From the NCBI RefSeq assembly GCF_003471165.1, contig NZ_QRIL01000001.1, forward strand, positions 165,598-229,597: a stretch of DNA of 64,000 nucleotides, given 5' to 3'. The stretch comes from Ruminococcus sp. AM22-13 (GTDB lineage Bacteria > Bacillota > Clostridia > Lachnospirales > Lachnospiraceae). Numbering within the stretch: the stretch's first letter is position 1; each line of letters begins with the position of its first letter. Positions 18,176 to 27,317 of this stretch are shown here, piece by piece. A program made the position numbers and the translations under genes. The notes beneath the pieces were generated by a model, which searched no databases, was not told the origin of the DNA, and was given only the letters and a program-made list of their open reading frames with translations.

Positions 18176-20449
18176 CTAAATAAGTCCGGCTTTCATAAAG
18201 CCATCGATCAATCTCTGCGGTGTCAGAGGATTTTCGTTAAAGGCAACACCCGTCGCATGAAGAACTGCATTGCGGATTGCAGGTGCCCCCGGGATTGCCG
18301 GCGGTTCACCCAGTGCTTTATTTCCAAATGGTCCGATCGGATCATCCAGCTCCACAAAATCGGCTTTGATATCAGGTGTATCCATCATTGTCATCAGCTT
18401 ATAGTCTAATAATGTTCCATTCAAAGGTCTGCCTGTCTTCTCATCCAGGATCAGCTGTTCAGAAAGACCATATCCCATTCCCATAGACATACCGCCATGA
18501 ACCTGCATCTCGGCAAGCTTTGGATTAAGCAGCTTCCCACTGTCATGAACATTAATAATATGGAGAATCTTAATTTTGCCAAGTTCAATATCTACTTCCA
18601 CTTCTGCAAAACAGCAGCCTGTAGCAATCGTATTCTTCTTTACCTGTTCAGATACCTCTGCTGTAAGTACAGATGAATTACTCAGACTATAATAACTCTC
18701 AAGTGCAAGATTAGCAAGAGACATTGCATAATCTTCACCAGCCATGATCCAACCATGGTCCAGACTTAATTCTCTTGTCTCTTCCGGCATCAGTTTCTTC
18801 GCATAATCAAGAATTTTCTTCTTCATAAGATTTGCACAATCCTTCACCACCGTTCCTGTAACAAACGACTGGCGTGATGCATAAGCACCTGTATCAAATG
18901 GTGTCACATCTGTATCCTGTACACTCTGGATATGAATATCACTGATATCCATATTTAAAACTTCCGCTGTCATCTGAGAAAATACAGTGTCTGCACCTTG
19001 CCCGATTTCTGTTGCTCCCAACATCAGGCCTACACTTCCGTCCTGATTCAGAGTCATTCTCGCGCCTGCGATTTCCAGAGAGATCGGCCATACACCGGTT
19101 TTGTAGGAAAACAGAGACATTCCCACGCCTCTTCGTATCTTTCCTGTCTGATTTGCATATTCTCTTCGTTTTTCATCCCAGTGAATATATTCTGCACCTT
19201 TTTTCAGACACTCGAAAATACCATTGGTATTCGCTGCTATCGGCTTCAGATACGCATCTTCATAATAGCCCTTAATCAGGTTCTTCTTTCTGAATTCCAG
19301 TGGATCCATTCCGATTTCTTTTGCAATATCATCCATAAAGCACTCAATTGCAAAGCATACCTGCGGAATCCCATATCCTCGCATAGCTCCACCTACCGGT
19401 GTGTTGGTATAGACAGTATAGGCCTCTCCTTTAATGTTTTGACATGCATACTGCAGTCTCCATGCAGTCAGGCCATTTGCTGCTATGGCATGTCCATGAG
19501 AAGCGTACGCTCCCTGATTTGAGATTGCAAGCATATCCTTTGCAAGAAGATGTCCCTCATTATCTACTCCGGCCGTCAGGTCATATTCTATAGAATGGCG
19601 GGTTCTCGTATTACAGAAAGTTTCCTCTCTTGTCACATCAAGCTTGACTGGTCTGCCGCCAACCTGAGTAGTAAGAAATGCATTCAGAGGCTCATAAAGT
19701 ACATCCTGTTTATTTCCGAATCCACCACCTATGTAAGGCTTGATCACTCTGATTTTTCCCCATGGGATTCCCAATGCCTGGCCAATGACACGACGTACAA
19801 TATGAGGAATCTGTGTGGAACTTACTACTACGATTCTGCCATTCTCCATATAGGCATAGGAAATCGGATTTTCAATATGACAATGTTGTACGATTGGTGT
19901 CTTATAGGTTCGTTTCACTACTGTTGCAGATTCTTTTAATCCTTTTTCTACATCCCCGATAAAATAGTTGGAACGGACAAGTACATTATCCTTCTTGTCC
20001 AGATGAATCGGCGGATTACTGCCATACATAGATTTACGCGGATGAATCTCTACCGGATATTCTTCGTACTCTACTTCAATTAATCTCAATGCCCTCTGGG
20101 CCGTTATCTCATCTTCAGCTACTACCGCAGCGATATCATCCCCATAATAACGAACTCTTCCGGTAAGGATATTACGATCTGCAATATCCTGATGAGCCAA
20201 TTCTACCGACCAGGGATGTCCCGGTGTAGGATAACAATGATTCGGTACGTCCTTAAAAGTAACTACTTTTACTACGCCGTCCAGAGCCTCAGCTTTACTT
20301 GTATCGATTGATTTCACGATACCATTTCCGATCTTTGCATGATAGACCTTTGCCACCAGACAATTAGCAGGAGCTATATCATCCGTAAATTTCGCACGTC
20401 CTGTAACTTTGTCGTAGGCATCTACTCTTGGAACACTCTTTCCAATCAT
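18176..20449 (-). CDS. xdhA: xanthine dehydrogenase-type molybdopterin-binding subunit
   Basis: 757 residues, catalytic subunit that hydroxylates an N-heterocycle such as a purine. After the N-terminal hammerhead domain (VTGRAKFTDDI), IGGGFGNKQDVLYEP and GGAMRGYGIPQ contact the cofactor, GATEIGQGADTVFSQM is the dithiolene-side loop, and GEPPAIPGAPAIRNAV holds the catalytic Glu region near residue 725. GAAGGTG precedes the ATG. It starts the xdhABC-yqeBC-mocA operon and is preceded by a structured leader (20522-20618). Substrate choice between xanthine, hypoxanthine and others cannot be told from sequence alone. Confidence 0.9.
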   Translation of the reverse strand: MIGKSVPRVDAYDKVTGRAKFTDDIAPANCLVAKVYHAKIGNGIVKSIDTSKAEALDGVVKVVTFKDVPNHCYPTPGHPWSVELAHQDIADRNILTGRVRYYGDDIAAVVAEDEITAQRALRLIEVEYEEYPVEIHPRKSMYGSNPPIHLDKKDNVLVRSNYFIGDVEKGLKESATVVKRTYKTPIVQHCHIENPISYAYMENGRIVVVSSTQIPHIVRRVIGQALGIPWGKIRVIKPYIGGGFGNKQDVLYEPLNAFLTTQVGGRPVKLDVTREETFCNTRTRHSIEYDLTAGVDNEGHLLAKDMLAISNQGAYASHGHAIAANGLTAWRLQYACQNIKGEAYTVYTNTPVGGAMRGYGIPQVCFAIECFMDDIAKEIGMDPLEFRKKNLIKGYYEDAYLKPIAANTNGIFECLKKGAEYIHWDEKRREYANQTGKIRRGVGMSLFSYKTGVWPISLEIAGARMTLNQDGSVGLMLGATEIGQGADTVFSQMTAEVLNMDISDIHIQSVQDTDVTPFDTGAYASRQSFVTGTVVKDCANLMKKKILDYAKKLMPEETRELSLDHGWIMAGEDYAMSLANLALESYYSLSNSSVLTAEVSEQVKKNTIATGCCFAEVEVDIELGKIKILHIINVHDSGKLLNPKLAEMQVHGGMSMGMGYGLSEQLILDEKTGRPLNGTLLDYKLMTMMDTPDIKADFVELDDPIGPFGNKALGEPPAIPGAPAIRNAVLHATGVAFNENPLTPQRLIDGFMKAGLI

Positions 20450-20521
20450 GTTTTCACCTTCTCTATATTTTATTTTTGTTTACTGATACGCAGGAAAGGA
20501 TTCTGTCTGGATATAGAAAAA

Positions 20522-20618
20522 GCCGGACTCACCTAAGGTATTCTTTTGTTCCCCTCAGGACTGATGTCCGGCTCCGAACCATGCTACTTTCCTTCCGCCT
20601 GTTTTCAGACATCAGGCG
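20522..20618 (-). promoter_or_regulatory. putative attenuator/riboswitch-like leader of the xdh operon
   Basis: On the minus strand GCCGGAC (20566-20572) pairs with GTCCGGC (20522-20528), which is followed by TTTTTC; inside lies a second stem CCTGAGG/CCTTAGG. Upstream CTGATGTCTG (20606-20615) can pair over 10 bases, one wobble, with CGGACATCAG (20561-20570), which would break the terminator-like stem; alternatively it takes part in a CGCCT/AGGCG hairpin. Mutually exclusive pairings before a metabolic operon suggest transcription attenuation. I cannot assign it to a known riboswitch class; a molybdenum-cofactor RNA is possible but unproven. Confidence 0.55.
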
Positions 20619-20724
20619 AACTTATTTTTTAATTTCCATATTTATTACCTGTTTTATTGTATAAGTATAACACATTTATCTGTTTATTGGCAATCTTTTA
20701 TTCAATATTTCTTAGTGTATTTTC

Positions 20725-20886
20725 GTGAACAGGTTACTGTTCACTCCGTTCTCAGTAACACGCTTCGCGATGCACAGAATTTATGCTAATCGCATAAATT
20801 CGCGCGGTATGTCTCGGGCTTTTGGCATTTTCATGCCAAAACACCTCGCGGGATAGTGGCGTGTGAACAGTAACGTGAACAGTTAC
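20725..20886. repeat. palindromic intergenic element after the ferredoxin gene
   Basis: Ends GTGAACAGGTTACTGTTCAC and GTGAACAGTAACGTGAACAGTTAC are inverted copies; inside are two hairpins, GAATTTATGC/GCATAAATTC and TTTTGGCAT/ATGCCAAAA. The right end includes the ferredoxin stop codon. Part of it (20733-20759) belongs to a smaller stem-loop family seen elsewhere in this window. Confidence 0.7.
20733..20759 (-). repeat. 27-nt stem-loop repeat (family 2), copy 1
   Basis: Minus strand: arms GTTACTG and CAGTAAC around a loop containing CGGAGTGA. Other copies are at about 28972-29013, 34157-34176, 47594-47620 and 47639-47668. Confidence 0.6.
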
Positions 20887-21365
20887 GTAAAAATACCTCT
20901 TAAATCATGAATTACATGGCGCGGGCATTTCACTGTACACATACCACAGCTTAAACATACAGACTCGTCAATCACCGCACAGTTGTCAGACACCTTAATC
21001 GCGCCTGCTGTACATGTCTTTTCACAGATTCCACATCCGATACAGCTGACTTCGCACTGTTTCTTTGCCTCTGCGCCTTTTTTCTTATTGGAGCATTTTA
21101 CCACAATATAATTTGCACATTCATGAATGTGGATCACGCCCTGCGGGCAGACCTTTGTGCAAGCCCCACAGGCAATACACTTTTCTTCATCTACTTCTGC
21201 CACACCATATTCATTGATAGAAATCGCTCCGAATTTACATTTATTTACGCAAGCTCCACATCCAATACAGCCGTCCTTACATCCTGTCTCGCCTTCTGCT
21301 GCCCTGCATCCGCCATTACATGCTACAACTGCCGAACGATATGGAAACTTCTTCTTTACTGCCAT
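20883..21365 (-). CDS. ferredoxin-like protein with four 4Fe-4S motifs
   Basis: 160 residues with four Cys clusters: CIGCGACVNKC, CIACGACTKVCP, CIGCGICEKTC and CLSCGMCTVKCP, plus an N-terminal Cys group (ACNGGCRAA) like the extra cysteines of RnfB-type proteins. The ATG at 21365 is preferred over a GTG at 21374 because of its AAGGAAG site. It begins 3 bases after the stop of the fused hydroxylase. That hydroxylase has no FAD subunit of its own, so this protein is a plausible electron acceptor linking it to YgfK or ferredoxin pools; this is inference. Confidence 0.85.
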   Translation of the reverse strand: MAVKKKFPYRSAVVACNGGCRAAEGETGCKDGCIGCGACVNKCKFGAISINEYGVAEVDEEKCIACGACTKVCPQGVIHIHECANYIVVKCSNKKKGAEAKKQCEVSCIGCGICEKTCTAGAIKVSDNCAVIDESVCLSCGMCTVKCPRHVIHDLRGIFT

Positions 21366-21367
21366 AC

Positions 21368-23950
21368 TCAGCACTTCCTTTCATATGGCGTTCCAGTCAG
21401 AGGAAGACTGTATTGTCTCTCACCATCCCGCCTGAAATATGCGTCTGCAATCGCAGGTGCCGTCGGAATCGAAGTGATCTCGCCAATTCCAATAGCTCCG
21501 CATGCTACATTTAATCCCGGTTTATCAATAACAATTGCATCGATTTTCGGAATCTCATGAGAACGAAACAGCCCAAGAGAACCATATTTCTCGATAGGTT
21601 TACAGTTCTCATCAATCGGATAATGTTCTCGCAGAGCAAATCCTATGGACATAACTACGCCACCCTCGATCTGACCCTCGCATGACAAAGGATTAACCGC
21701 TTTGCCTACATCATGGGCAGCAACTATCTCCTCGATTTTTCCTGTTTTCTTATCCAGAATACATACCTGTGTCGCATAACCATATGCAACATGAGAAACA
21801 GGATTGGGTACATTTGCACCAAGTGGATCTGTCTTGGCGAGATATTCGGCATAATAAACCTTTCCGATCACATCATCAATTGTTTTTCCTGCATTGCGGT
21901 CCTCCATAATCTTATCACAGGCCCTGCGACATGCTTCTCCCGTTACCAGAGTCTGTCTGGAACCAGAGGTTGTGCCCGAGTCAGGTGAAAACCAGGTATT
22001 ACTTCTCTCATAAACAATATCCTCGTGTTTCAGATCAGTGTTGGTAACTACCATCTGAGTCAGAACTGTGCCAAGTCCCTGACCAATACAGGAAGCTCCC
22101 GAATAGATATGAAGTTTTCTGTCTTCTTCAAATACAAGCTTCACACGTCCTGTATCAGGAATTCCAACGCCAACACCGGCATTTTTCATAGCACATCCGA
22201 TTCCGACTGGTTTTCCAGCCTCAAGTGCGGCATTGTATTTCTCTTTTACAGCTTCCAGAGTTTCTACCAGACCTGTGGAATTATCCACAATCTGTCCATT
22301 CGGAAGTGTCTCGCCCGGCCGGATCGCATTGCGGTAGCGAATCTCCCATGGAGTAATTCCCACCTTATCGGCCATCATATTCAACAGTGTTTCTGTCGCA
22401 AAACAAGTCTGAGTCACGCCAAATCCACGAAATGCTCCTGCCGGCGGATTGTTTGTATAATATGCTGTTCCTTCAATCTCAAAATTCTCATAATGATACG
22501 GACCTGCCGCATGTGTGCACGCTCGCTCCAGCACCGGACCGCCAAGAGAAGCAAACGCCCCTGTATCTGATGCTACTTTCGCCTTTACCCCCATAATATT
22601 GCCATTCGCATCGCAGCCCATTGTCATATCCATGTAAAATGGATGACGTTTTGGATGTACCAGAAGAGATTCAGCCCTCGTAAGTTTCATCTTAACTGGT
22701 TTCTTAGTTACATAAGTCAGAAGCGCCGCCAGATGCTGGACTGTCATATCTTCTTTTCCGCCAAAACCTCCGCCGACAAGTGCATTCTGCACTTTTACTT
22801 TATCTGTTCCGAGCAGCAGAGAACATTCATGTAAAGTCTGATGCGCAGACTGGTCTGTAGAATATATGAAAACATCTCCGTCTTCATCATAAAAAGCCAC
22901 AGCACACTCTGGCTCCAGAAATGCATGCTCTGTCCAGGGAGTTTCAAAATGATGACTGATCATATATTTGGAATTACGGATTGCCTCTTCTGCATTTCCT
23001 CTGCTGATATGCTTATGTGCACAAATGTTATTTTCCTCTTCATCAAATACTTTTGGCGCACCTTCTGCCGCCGCTTCTTCAATCGTATGAACATGCGGCA
23101 GTACCTCATATTTGACTTTGATCAGCTTCTTCGCTTTCTCTGCCGTTTCCCTGTCCTTTGCAGCTACAACAGCGATCGCATCACCCAGATAATGAGTTAA
23201 GCCTCCTACAGGAATCAAAGTATACTGATCATGCTTCAAATGTCCGATCTTATTTTCTCCCGGAATATCCTTTGCTGTTACAACTGCTTCTACTCCGGAA
23301 AGTGCCTCAGCTGCTGTCGTATCAATTTCAAGTACACGGGCACGCGGGTATTTACTTCTCAGTGCTGCCCCATACAGCATTCCATCAAGGTAAAAGTCAT
23401 CCGGATATTTGCCAGTTCCAAGTACTTTCTCTTCCACATCAATTCTGGATACACGATGACCAAGATTCCAGTTGTCATCCATATCATCCGGAATCACACC
23501 TTTACTTAAAACCTTCGCGGCCAGCCGCACTGCATCCATGATCTTTACATATCCTGTACAACGGCAATAATTATTGCGCAATGCATATTTGATTTCATCA
23601 TCTGTCGGTTGTTTATTTACGTCCAGAAGAGCCTTCGTACACATCACCATCCCAGGAATGCAAAACCCACACTGGACTGCTCCCGCCTTTCCATAGGCAT
23701 ATGTATAAACTTCTTTTTCCCATTCAGTCAGACCTTCTACTGTAATTATCGTTCTGCCATCCAGCATGTCTGTATCTGGAACACATGCCTTACAGATCTT
23801 CCCGTCAATAATAACTGTACAGGCTCCGCAAGCACCCTCGCTGCATCCGTCTTTCACAGATGTAAGGTGAAGTTCATCCCGCAAAAAACGCAGCAGTTTC
23901 TGATTTCTGATCGTTTCGACCTTCTGTCCATTGACTGTAAATACTGCCAT
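21368..23950 (-). CDS. selenium-dependent xanthine dehydrogenase, 2Fe-2S and Mo domains fused
   Basis: 860 residues. Residues 1-155 are the two-cluster 2Fe-2S module (GCSEGACGACTV, QCGFCIPGMV, NNYCRCTGY). Residues about 170-860 are the molybdopterin subunit, with VGGGFGGKEDMTVQ, PAGAFRGFGVTQ, SGASCIGQGLGTVL and a C-terminal GIGEITSIPTAPAI carrying the catalytic Glu. The FAD domain is absent. This order matches the XdhD/Se-dependent xanthine dehydrogenase group found next to ygfK and ssnA. AAAGGAG precedes the start. The reading frame has no in-frame stop, so selenium would be in the cofactor, not as selenocysteine. Confidence 0.9.
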   Translation of the reverse strand: MAVFTVNGQKVETIRNQKLLRFLRDELHLTSVKDGCSEGACGACTVIIDGKICKACVPDTDMLDGRTIITVEGLTEWEKEVYTYAYGKAGAVQCGFCIPGMVMCTKALLDVNKQPTDDEIKYALRNNYCRCTGYVKIMDAVRLAAKVLSKGVIPDDMDDNWNLGHRVSRIDVEEKVLGTGKYPDDFYLDGMLYGAALRSKYPRARVLEIDTTAAEALSGVEAVVTAKDIPGENKIGHLKHDQYTLIPVGGLTHYLGDAIAVVAAKDRETAEKAKKLIKVKYEVLPHVHTIEEAAAEGAPKVFDEEENNICAHKHISRGNAEEAIRNSKYMISHHFETPWTEHAFLEPECAVAFYDEDGDVFIYSTDQSAHQTLHECSLLLGTDKVKVQNALVGGGFGGKEDMTVQHLAALLTYVTKKPVKMKLTRAESLLVHPKRHPFYMDMTMGCDANGNIMGVKAKVASDTGAFASLGGPVLERACTHAAGPYHYENFEIEGTAYYTNNPPAGAFRGFGVTQTCFATETLLNMMADKVGITPWEIRYRNAIRPGETLPNGQIVDNSTGLVETLEAVKEKYNAALEAGKPVGIGCAMKNAGVGVGIPDTGRVKLVFEEDRKLHIYSGASCIGQGLGTVLTQMVVTNTDLKHEDIVYERSNTWFSPDSGTTSGSRQTLVTGEACRRACDKIMEDRNAGKTIDDVIGKVYYAEYLAKTDPLGANVPNPVSHVAYGYATQVCILDKKTGKIEEIVAAHDVGKAVNPLSCEGQIEGGVVMSIGFALREHYPIDENCKPIEKYGSLGLFRSHEIPKIDAIVIDKPGLNVACGAIGIGEITSIPTAPAIADAYFRRDGERQYSLPLTGTPYERKC

Positions 23951-24037
23951 ATTGGACTCTCCTTTCTTTCTTGCACGTCTGCCTTTTGGACATTCAGTTG
24001 AACTCTTTTAGGAGTTTTTCTCTGTCTGCCTGTGATA

Positions 24038-24117
24038 CCGCATATACACCCCTGATATGCGGCCGCGTTCAGCCTGATATGCACACTGTCCACAGCCTTT
24101 GGTACTGTGGACAGTGT
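24038..24117. promoter_or_regulatory. two strong hairpins between ygfK and the fused hydroxylase gene
   Basis: ACACTGTCCACAG (24083-24095) pairs perfectly with CTGTGGACAGTGT (24105-24117), and CCGCATAT pairs with ATATGCGG at about 24038-24062. On the minus strand neither is followed by a T run, so simple termination of ygfK is doubtful. They lie in the leader of the fused hydroxylase gene. Confidence 0.45.
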
Positions 24118-24193
24118 ATTAATTTCTTTTTATTTTCTGCTATTTTCAGAAAAAGGAATCACCGTCACATAAAGATTATATAAACAGAAATAC

Positions 24194-27193
24194 CTATTTC
24201 ATGATCAGATAACCGTAATCATCGATCACCGCGCAGATCAGTCTGCGAAGACCCTCATACAGTTTATCATTGGCATCATCCGCCTTACAGTCAGAAATCT
24301 GACCCAGCAGACGAACCTTACACTCTTTTGTTTCCGGATTGATCACTGCAAATCCGTCATTTGTGCTGTCTGCCATATCTGCCTCTGAAGCAAATAATGT
24401 AAATTTATCTTTATATGGTGCACTTGCATATGGACAGAAGCTCTTACAGTTGCCACATTCATTGCACATATAATCTACGTGGATTACCTGGTTCATAGCC
24501 ATTCCCGGCACTTTGATGGAAATATTTGCTCTGTTTGGACATACATCCACACAGTTCTCACAGACTTTATTACAAGTCAGGCAGCGTTCACTTTCATTTG
24601 CAGCATCTTTACTCTCTTTAAGAATTGCTTTCTTAGAATAGCAGTCTTCTTCTGTTCCAGGTACCGGCTGGCCTTTTACGATATCATGTCCGAGAATTGC
24701 TTTTACCGCAATCTGCGCATCACGTATTGCTTCTACGATCGTAGCAGCTCCCTTCGCACCATCACCGGCTACATAAACACCTTCTACACTTGTCTCCATT
24801 GTCTTGTCATTGATGCGGGCTTTTCCTCGTTCATTGACTGCAATGCCATTTGCTTCATAGAACTCTGTCGGAACTTTCTCACCTACTGCAACGATCACTG
24901 TATCGGCCGGAACCTCTACTGTTTCATCCGTTTCTGTTACGCTGGCACGTCCGGAAGCATCCATGTTGCCAAGTACCATCTTCTTGCAGAAAAGCCTGCC
25001 ATTCTCCAGAGATACCGGTGAAAGAAGTTCTCTGAATTCAATACCCTCTTCCAGAACTTCCAACAACTCGTCTTCTGCTGCAGGCATATAACGTTTTGTT
25101 CTTCTGTATACCAGATAAACGTGCTCTACACCCTCTGTACGTTTTGCAGCTCTTGCCGTATCCATAGCTGTGTTTCCACCGCCGATAACAACAACATTCT
25201 TTCCGAGAGAAACTTTGCCATCTGATTCTTTAAAATCTCTTAAGAATTTCAGTGCATTGACCGTTTCGCCTTTTTCAAGTTTCAAGGTTCCCGGTTTGTT
25301 TGCGCCTACTGCAACGATCACTGCATCGTATCCTTGTTCTTTTAATTCCTGTACGGATGTGATTTCTGTACCGGTTTTGATTTCCACACCCATTTTCTCA
25401 ATGAAAGAAATATCTTTATCAATTGCTTCACCAGAAATACGGAATCCCGGAATTACATAACGGATCACACCGCCGGCTTTCTCTTCTTTCTCAAATACTG
25501 TTACCGAAGCACCGGCTCTTGCAAGGAAATATGCAGAAGCAATACCTGCAGGACCCGCACCGACAACAGCTACTTTCTTACCATTTGCCGTACCCGCTTT
25601 GATTTCACCGATCACTGTGTCATATCCATTCTGTGCTGCAATAAGCTTGGTGTTACGGATATTTACAGGTTCTTCATAGAAGTTACGTGTACATTTATAC
25701 ATACAGTTATGTGCGCAGAGAGTACCTGTGATAAACGGAAGGGCATTCTTCTCAAGGATAACTCTTAATGCCTGTGCATAATCTCCCTCTCCTGCCAGTT
25801 TCACATAAGTTGTGATATCCTGATGAATCGGACATCCCTCTTCACATGGAGCAAAGAAGCAGTCAAGAAGCGGAACTTCTGAGTCTGTTTTTCTCTTCGG
25901 AAGAGTCTTGATGCTCTTTACATGATGTGCATCTTTCTTCGCATCCTCAGCAAGCTGCTCAAGTGCAGCTACATCAATACCCGTCCATTCTTCAACACCG
26001 GCAGCCATAACTTTCTGGGCCATCTGTGTAAATCTCTGATATCCGCCTGGTTTCAGCAAGGTAGTTGCTACTGTCACAGGCCATACACCGCTTTTAACGA
26101 TAAGGTCAATATTATAGTAATCAGCTCCACCGGAGTAAGCAATACGAAGTTTTCCATCAAATTCTCTGGAAAGCTTTGCTGCAAGAGAAATGGATAACGG
26201 GAAAAGAGATTTTCCGGACATATACATTTCTTCGCTTGGAAGCTCATTTCTTGTAACATCTACAGGGAATGTATTCGTGATCTTCACACCAAATGCAAGA
26301 TTCAGCTCATCTGCAAGTGCCTGCAGTCTCTTAAACATCGGGATAGCATCCTCATACTGTAAATCATCTTTGAAATGGAAATCACCGAATACCATGTAAT
26401 CATATCCCATGTCATCCATCGTTTTTCTCGCAAATTCATATCCAAGAAGAGTTGGATTACATTTGATAAATGTATTCAGATGTTTCTCTTTAAACAGATG
26501 AGTTGCAATGCTCTCAATCTCATTCGGAGGACATCCGTGAAGAGTAGAGATTGTCGCAGAATTACAGATATCAGACGGAATTGCCTCGATATCTTCTTTT
26601 GTAACTTTCTCAAATTTATCTACGTTATCTAATAACCACTGCTTACATTCTTTAAAGATTTCCGTATCCTTCGCTTCCATCATGTTATTGATAAAGCCAT
26701 CAATTTTTGGTGTTTTAATTCCCTCGAGATCATATCCGACAGAAATATTAAACTGGAATCCATCCTGTGCACCAAGATCAAATTCTTTTGCGATTACATG
26801 GAGAATAAACCATGCTTTGATATACTCACCCATCGCCTGAGGAACATAAAGCTCTGTAGACCATTCGCAGTTATATCCTTCATCCTCAGCAAGGATACAT
26901 GGTCTGTTAATACAGGCTGCAAGTTCTGCGCCGTCCATCTTCTGAACAGTTTTCAATTCAAAAAAACGTGCTCCTGCATAATAGGAAGCAACGATATTCT
27001 GTGTCAGCTGTGTATGTGGTCCTGCTGCCGGTCCGATCGGTGTCTCTAAATTTCTTTCAAAAATATTCAGCTTCTTATCAGCTTCTGCCACATAAGCTCT
27101 GTGCTGTCCGAATACGGTTCCTTTTGTTTTCTTCTCTTCTAATACCCAGTTCATTAACTGTTCAAAGGGCATACAGGTCATGACTTCACTCAT
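24194..27193 (-). CDS. ygfK: YgfK, putative selenate reductase-type flavo/Fe-S subunit
   Basis: 999 residues. The N-terminal ~430 residues resemble a dihydroorotate-dehydrogenase-like barrel (TPIGPAAGPHTQLTQN, STLHGCPPNEIES). A linker with CEEGCPIHQDITTYVKL and HNCMYKCTRNFYEEPVNIR resembles the GltD Fe-S region; residues ~545-870 form FAD/NAD domains (VAVVGAGPAGIASAYFLARAG, VVVIGGGNTAMDTA, VYVAGDGAKGAATI). The C-terminus has CxxCxxxC-type clusters around CNKVCENCVDVCP and CNECGNCKSFCPYA. The start at 27193 has a GGAGGATC site. In this island it probably exchanges electrons between the hydroxylases, NAD(P)H and a purine-derived acceptor; the true reaction is unknown. Confidence 0.9.
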   Translation of the reverse strand: MSEVMTCMPFEQLMNWVLEEKKTKGTVFGQHRAYVAEADKKLNIFERNLETPIGPAAGPHTQLTQNIVASYYAGARFFELKTVQKMDGAELAACINRPCILAEDEGYNCEWSTELYVPQAMGEYIKAWFILHVIAKEFDLGAQDGFQFNISVGYDLEGIKTPKIDGFINNMMEAKDTEIFKECKQWLLDNVDKFEKVTKEDIEAIPSDICNSATISTLHGCPPNEIESIATHLFKEKHLNTFIKCNPTLLGYEFARKTMDDMGYDYMVFGDFHFKDDLQYEDAIPMFKRLQALADELNLAFGVKITNTFPVDVTRNELPSEEMYMSGKSLFPLSISLAAKLSREFDGKLRIAYSGGADYYNIDLIVKSGVWPVTVATTLLKPGGYQRFTQMAQKVMAAGVEEWTGIDVAALEQLAEDAKKDAHHVKSIKTLPKRKTDSEVPLLDCFFAPCEEGCPIHQDITTYVKLAGEGDYAQALRVILEKNALPFITGTLCAHNCMYKCTRNFYEEPVNIRNTKLIAAQNGYDTVIGEIKAGTANGKKVAVVGAGPAGIASAYFLARAGASVTVFEKEEKAGGVIRYVIPGFRISGEAIDKDISFIEKMGVEIKTGTEITSVQELKEQGYDAVIVAVGANKPGTLKLEKGETVNALKFLRDFKESDGKVSLGKNVVVIGGGNTAMDTARAAKRTEGVEHVYLVYRRTKRYMPAAEDELLEVLEEGIEFRELLSPVSLENGRLFCKKMVLGNMDASGRASVTETDETVEVPADTVIVAVGEKVPTEFYEANGIAVNERGKARINDKTMETSVEGVYVAGDGAKGAATIVEAIRDAQIAVKAILGHDIVKGQPVPGTEEDCYSKKAILKESKDAANESERCLTCNKVCENCVDVCPNRANISIKVPGMAMNQVIHVDYMCNECGNCKSFCPYASAPYKDKFTLFASEADMADSTNDGFAVINPETKECKVRLLGQISDCKADDANDKLYEGLRRLICAVIDDYGYLIMK

Positions 27194-27317
27194 AATCCGA
27201 TCCTCCATTATTTTTTATTCATGTTTATTTCAGCCAGACAGAATTTCCTGTCTGGCCTTTATTATACTTTTTCTTCTCCTCTTGCCTTTAAAAGTGCCAG
27301 CAAAATTATTTCAAGAA

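Noticed and set aside
20522..20640. T-box, purine, glutamine, fluoride or cyclic-di-GMP riboswitch upstream of xdhA
   Set aside because: The conserved cores I remember for these classes are not present; only the pairing potential supports a regulatory RNA.
21368..23950. Possible selenocysteine (in-frame TGA) in the selenium-dependent hydroxylases
   Set aside because: The frames are uninterrupted and full length. The yqeB/yqeC context points to selenium in the cofactor, so no SECIS search is warranted.
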